DNA of 9,174 nucleotides. Source: an uncultured Sphingobium sp. (lineage in GTDB: Bacteria; Pseudomonadota; Alphaproteobacteria; Sphingomonadales; Sphingomonadaceae). The notes under the pieces are model-generated. The model did not search any database. It was given only the letters and a program-made list of their open reading frames with translations, and had not been told where the DNA came from. Of this stretch, positions 6,236 to 9,174 are shown in pieces (within the stretch, counting starts at the first letter, position 1; every line of letters starts with the position of its first letter). The stretch spans positions 1 to 9,174 of the forward strand of contig CAMLFF010000114.1 in assembly GCA_946479185.1 (NCBI GenBank). The letters are read 5' to 3'. The translations under genes were made by a program, and so were the position numbers.

Positions 6236-6268
6236 AAAGCGCCCCGACCGATGTGGACGGGGCGCTTT
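6236..6268 (-). terminator. Rho-independent terminator of the TonB receptor gene
   Basis: A perfect 10-bp GC-rich stem, AAGCGCCCCG (6237-6246) with CGGGGCGCTT (6258-6267), extended by one A/T pair, has an 11-nt loop. Read on the minus strand it is followed by TTTTTTATT, and it starts 19 bases after the receptor stop codon. On the plus strand only three T residues follow, so termination of plus-strand transcripts would be weaker. Confidence 0.9.
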
Positions 6269-6286
6269 CATGCATTGGGCTGAGCC

Positions 6287-8605
6287 TTAGAACTTCCGCT
6301 TCAGGCTGAGGATGAACTCGCGTGGGCGGCCGGGCTGGCCATAGGCGTTGCCCGATTGCGCGAAGCGGTCATATTTGTTCACGAAGTAGAATTCGTCGGT
6401 GAGGTTGGTGACGGCCAGCGCCGCTTCCCATGCATCGTCCGGCGTGCGGTAGGTGATGCGGGCATTGAGCAGTCCGCGCGATTCCACGCGGCCAAACTCA
6501 AAGTTCGGGATGTTGTTCGGGATCGTCGTCTCGAACTTCGACTGCCATGTATAGTCCAGGCGCGGCGTCAGCGAGCCGAAGCTGCCAAGATCGGCCTCAT
6601 ATTGCGCACCAATGGCATATTTCCATTTGGAGACGAATGGCGCCTCGGTCGTCCCGATGATGATGCCGCTGCCCAGCGCTGCGCTGGTGAAGCGGAAATC
6701 GGTGTAGCTGACAGAACCATCGATCGAGAGACCCGGCACTGGCCGTGCATCGAATTCCAGTTCAACGCCGTCAATCTTGGCATCGCCAATGTTGCGGGTT
6801 GCCGAGCAGAAGGGGAAGCCGGGCGGGCTGATATCCGGGCAGCTGGAGGTAAGGCCCTGATAATTCTTATAATCATTATGATAATAAGCGCCGTTCAGGC
6901 GAAGCTTACGGTCGAACAACATGCTCTTGAAGCCGGCTTCATAGCTGGTCGACGTTTCCTGTGAGAAAGGCACCAGCTGCTGGGCGAGATAGGGGCGCGG
7001 ATTGACGCCGCCACCCTTGAAGCCGGTCGCCACCTGCCCATAGAAGCGGATGTCCGGCACCACTTCATAATCCACCGCGACGCGATAATCCCAGCGATTG
7101 CCGGAGAATTCGCCAACCAGTCCATCAAGCGAGGCGACGCGGAAATCGGTCGGCACGCCGGGGATGGGGCTGATACGGTGGAAGGTGTAGCTCTTCTCTT
7201 CATTCGTGTAGCGAATGCCGCCCGTGATATTGAGCTGGCTCGTCGCATGGATCACGCCGTGCAGAAATGCGGACTTGGACGTCTGCTTGAACGGGTCGTC
7301 ATAGAAGAAATCGAGCCCCGCGACGCCCACCTGAATGCGACCGCTCTGGTTGCTGTCGCCCTTATAATAATAAGCGCCCGTGGTGAGATCGAGGAAGTCA
7401 CCAAAGTTGGCCGAGAGGCGCAATTCCTGCGTGAACTGCTCGTGCAGGAAAGCGCCTGCATTGTTCGAGAGATCCTCAGGCGAATTGTCCGCATCCCAGG
7501 AGCTGGCGCCCTTGGCGTAGCGATAGGCGGTGATCGATTTCAGCGAGAACATGTCGGACAGGGTGATGTCGAGCGTGTTGGAAACGCCCCAGCTGCGCAG
7601 ATTGCTCTCGCCCTTGTTGGTATATTGATTGGCCGTGCCGGGCAGGCCGGTATAATTGGCGTAGCTGGTATAGCTGTTCGGCGCAGTTAGATAATTGCGG
7701 CCGCCGATGATGGGAATGAAAAGCGCCTTGCCAGGCGATGCCTCGGAGCTATCCTGCGTGAAGTCGGCGATCAGGTTGTTCTCGATCTTGTCGGACGCGA
7801 TCCAGCGCAGCGCACCGCGCACAGCATAGATATTCTGGCCGCCCTCGGTGCCGATCACACAATCATCGGCAGGGGAAGCGAAGGTGCCGCCCGGCGCGGC
7901 AACGCCATTCTTGCAGCCATAATCGAGGCGCTTGAAGAAGCCATCAACATGACGGGCAAGGCCGGAAATGCGCGCATACAACTTGTCCTGCGCAAGCGTG
8001 ATGTTCGTCGCGCCGCGAAGGCCGACGCGATTGAAGGAGCCGTAGGAGGCTTCGACATAAGCGTCCGGATCGTCATTAGGACGGCGTGAGAATAGCTTGA
8101 TCGAGCCGCCGATGGAGTTTTTGCCAGAGAGCGTGCCTTGGGGCCCACGCAAGATCTCGATGCGGTCCAGATCCACCAGATCGAACGCCGCGCCAGAGCT
8201 GATGCCATAATAGACGTCATCGATATAGATGCCGACACCCGGCTCGTTCGGGAACTGGAAGTCGGTCGCGCCGATGCCGCGGATGTTGACCGCTGCAGTC
8301 TGTGCGCCACCGCCCTGACCGCCAGCGGAGAAGGTCACGCTTGGCGCGCGCTGGGCTACGGATTCGACCGAGGTCTGGCTACGCGCTTCCATGAGCGAGG
8401 CATCGACTGCGGTGATGGCGAGCGGTGCTTCCTGCACGCTCTGATTGCGGAACTGCGCGGTGACGATGATATCCTTGATACCCTCATCGGCTTGCGCGGC
8501 TGCATTTGCGGTTGTTTCCTGCGCCAGGGCAGGGGTGGTGATCGACCAGACCATCGCGCCAATGGCAACGCCAGCCCGGATCGTTAGCAACAGATTCTTA
8601 GACAT
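6287..8605 (-). CDS. TonB-dependent outer-membrane receptor
   Basis: 772-aa ligand-gated outer-membrane transporter, energised by TonB-ExbBD. Residues 1-28 are a Sec signal peptide ending PALA|QE. A short linker leads to the TonB box DIIVTAQ (45-51). The plug domain (about 55-170) contains VNIRGIGATDF, PGVGIYIDDVYYG and DRIEILRGPQGTLSGKNSIGG. The rest is a 22-strand barrel ending in the typical C-terminal Phe (SLKRKF). Length is usual for the sphingomonad group. The start at 8605 is preferred over a GTG six codons upstream because GGGGAGG (8611-8617) lies 5 nt before it. The gene stands alone, with its own promoter and terminator. Its promoter carries the same operator as the flavocytochrome operon, so uptake of that pathway's aromatic substrate is the likely job; iron-chelate uptake is the generic alternative. 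Confidence 0.93.
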   Translation of the reverse strand: MSKNLLLTIRAGVAIGAMVWSITTPALAQETTANAAAQADEGIKDIIVTAQFRNQSVQEAPLAITAVDASLMEARSQTSVESVAQRAPSVTFSAGGQGGGAQTAAVNIRGIGATDFQFPNEPGVGIYIDDVYYGISSGAAFDLVDLDRIEILRGPQGTLSGKNSIGGSIKLFSRRPNDDPDAYVEASYGSFNRVGLRGATNITLAQDKLYARISGLARHVDGFFKRLDYGCKNGVAAPGGTFASPADDCVIGTEGGQNIYAVRGALRWIASDKIENNLIADFTQDSSEASPGKALFIPIIGGRNYLTAPNSYTSYANYTGLPGTANQYTNKGESNLRSWGVSNTLDITLSDMFSLKSITAYRYAKGASSWDADNSPEDLSNNAGAFLHEQFTQELRLSANFGDFLDLTTGAYYYKGDSNQSGRIQVGVAGLDFFYDDPFKQTSKSAFLHGVIHATSQLNITGGIRYTNEEKSYTFHRISPIPGVPTDFRVASLDGLVGEFSGNRWDYRVAVDYEVVPDIRFYGQVATGFKGGGVNPRPYLAQQLVPFSQETSTSYEAGFKSMLFDRKLRLNGAYYHNDYKNYQGLTSSCPDISPPGFPFCSATRNIGDAKIDGVELEFDARPVPGLSIDGSVSYTDFRFTSAALGSGIIIGTTEAPFVSKWKYAIGAQYEADLGSFGSLTPRLDYTWQSKFETTIPNNIPNFEFGRVESRGLLNARITYRTPDDAWEAALAVTNLTDEFYFVNKYDRFAQSGNAYGQPGRPREFILSLKRKF

Positions 8606-8777
8606 AGTTTCCTCCCCAATCACTCAAGGGAGCGCCTGCATCGCCAACCACCATCATGCTGCGATCAGGGCTTAGCCGCCACTGTCATCGCCTCACGCGG
8701 TTAAGGTCGAACGCCCTATGGCAGACCTCTCCTTCACTCGACTCTAGCCCGCGAAACCGGTGGCTGGTCATGAGGAA

Positions 8778-8806
8778 ATAATAACGAACGTTATGAAGAG
8801 AGGCAA
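8778..8806 (-). promoter_or_regulatory. Promoter of the TonB receptor gene
   Basis: On the minus strand, -35 TTGCCT (8801-8806, 4/6), a 17-bp spacer and -10 TATTAT (8778-8783, 5/6). Initiation near 8771 would leave a leader of about 165 nt before the receptor start. The interval 8606-8777 holds no convincing gene. Confidence 0.6.
8781..8794. promoter_or_regulatory. Operator copy 1 at the TonB receptor promoter
   Basis: ATAACGAACGTTAT: perfect 6-bp inverted half-sites ATAACG/CGTTAT with a 2-bp spacer, lying in the promoter spacer and over half of the -10. Twelve of 14 positions match the operator at 1987-2000, apart from the first base and the spacer AA/AT. Repression by steric block is expected. 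Confidence 0.7.
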
Positions 8807-8824
8807 GGGGAGGGCGGAAAATTA

Positions 8825-8838
8825 ATATCATTCGTTAT
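8825..8838. promoter_or_regulatory. Operator copy 2, degenerate, upstream of the receptor promoter
   Basis: ATATCATTCGTTAT has one perfect half-site (CGTTAT, 8833-8838), the same 2-bp spacer and a second half with two changes (ATATCA for ATAACG). Its centre is 44 bp from that of copy 1, about four helical turns, so both would lie on the same face of the DNA. It may be a secondary repressor site. Confidence 0.45.
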
Positions 8839-8867
8839 CGTTGACTCTGTCCGAGCCAGCGCCCGTG

Positions 8868-9127
8868 CTAGCGATCGACCTTATTCTCATTGGGGTCGAG
8901 TTTCAGCATGGCCGGGCTCTTCATCGCCGGGTCCCAATGCTCCACAATCTTGCCATTCTCGATGCGGAACAGGTCGAACCAGCTGGTGTGATAGCTTTTG
9001 CCATCACCGTCTTTCTCGGTGCGCACGAAGGTGAAGTTCACCATGTCCCGCTCGGCGATGATCGACACCAGCGGCAGCTCGATGCGCGGCAAGATTTCGC
9101 GCTGGGGGCGCGATCCGCGAATGAAGG
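8868..9127 (-). CDS. NTF2/SnoaL-like protein, 3' part (cut by contig end)
   Basis: About 85 C-terminal residues of a nuclear transport factor 2 family protein of the SnoaL-like group (cone-shaped fold; many small isomerases, dehydratases or cyclases, often uncharacterised). Visible family features are FTFVRTEKDG, the pair HTSWFDLFRIENGKIVEHWD and the short tail ending NKVDR. The 5' end is missing: upstream of 9127 the sequence turns into sequencing adapter, so the 12 residues preceding Phe (FIRGS...) in an apparent reading frame starting at 9161 are artefactual. It reads towards the receptor on the same strand, 262 bp before its start and separated from it by the receptor's own promoter. The function is unknown. 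Confidence 0.75.
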
Positions 9128-9174
9128 AGATCGGAAGAGCACACGTCTGAACTCCAGTCACTTCCTGTGATCTC
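9128..9174. other. Illumina TruSeq adapter and index (non-genomic)
   Basis: From 9129 the sequence is the TruSeq adapter (GATCGGAAGAGCACAC...CCAGTCAC, to 9161), then an 8-base index TTCCTGTG (9162-9169) and ATCTC, the first bases of the P7 continuation. The A at 9128 fits the A-tail ligation base. Translations across it give the well-known artefact peptides TGVQTCALPI (minus) and DRKSTRLNSSH (plus). Confidence 0.97.

Noticed and set aside
6210..6288. 10-bp direct repeat GCTGAGCCTT at 6210-6219 and 6279-6288 flanking the terminator
   Set aside because: Too short and not accompanied by any insertion between the copies other than the terminator; one copy includes the receptor's last bases. Probably chance.
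8598..8657. 19-codon leader frame overlapping the receptor start
   Set aside because: No ribosome site before its ATG and no recognisable leader-peptide feature; short frames like this are expected by chance.
8841..8869. Plus-strand promoter starting with TTGACT at 8841
   Set aside because: No acceptable -10 at 16-18 bp and no plus-strand gene downstream.
8841..9170. 109-codon plus-strand frame at the contig end
   Set aside because: It is antisense to the NTF2-like gene and its last residues are encoded by sequencing adapter.
1..9174. CRISPR array, tRNA, rRNA, insertion sequence or phage genes
   Set aside because: No regularly spaced repeats, tRNA-like cloverleaf, transposase or integrase sequence was seen on either strand.

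Overview
The window looks like chromosomal DNA of a sphingomonad (Alphaproteobacteria, Sphingomonadales: Sphingobium/Novosphingobium/Sphingopyxis type). The reasons are the high GC content, the sphingomonad-style TonB-dependent receptor, the Rieske and VAO-type aromatic catabolic genes, and a GC-rich intergenic inverted repeat. The genus is inferred, not shown. The last ~47 bases are not genomic: they are Illumina TruSeq adapter plus index, so this is the end of a contig.

Layout. 1-229: no gene; holds a long imperfect inverted repeat (38-145). 230-1264 (-): Rieske [2Fe-2S] aromatic ring-demethylase/oxygenase subunit, preceded by a long hairpin. 1361-1909 (-): TetR-type repressor. 1910-2039: divergent control region with a TTGACA promoter and a palindromic operator. 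2040-5667 (+): a tight five-gene operon of SDR dehydrogenase, VAO/4-cresol-dehydrogenase-type flavoprotein, c-type cytochrome, Tat-exported protein of unknown function and small VOC protein. The last three junctions are all ATGA stop/start overlaps. 5761-6087 (-): possible small two-helix membrane protein with different base composition. 6236-6268: rho-independent terminator for the receptor. 6287-8605 (-): TonB-dependent outer-membrane receptor. 8606-8867: its leader and promoter, with two copies of the operator motif. 8868-9127 (-): 3' part of an NTF2/SnoaL-like gene, cut by the contig end.

How it fits together (inference). The receptor would bring an aromatic compound, plausibly a lignin-derived methoxylated 4-alkylphenol or dilignol, across the outer membrane. 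The flavocytochrome pair would oxidise the benzylic carbon and pass electrons to the c-type cytochrome. The SDR would oxidise the resulting alcohol, and the Rieske enzyme would remove a methoxyl methyl group or hydroxylate. The sequence ties the two arms together directly: the motif ATAACG-N2-CGTTAT overlaps both the operon promoter beside the tetR gene and the receptor promoter more than 6.7 kb away. This suggests one TetR-controlled regulon.

The most intriguing point is topological. The cytochrome and the small unknown protein carry export signals (lipoprotein and Tat), while the flavoprotein has none. The Tat protein, co-translated with the flavocytochrome, is therefore a candidate piggyback exporter or assembly factor.
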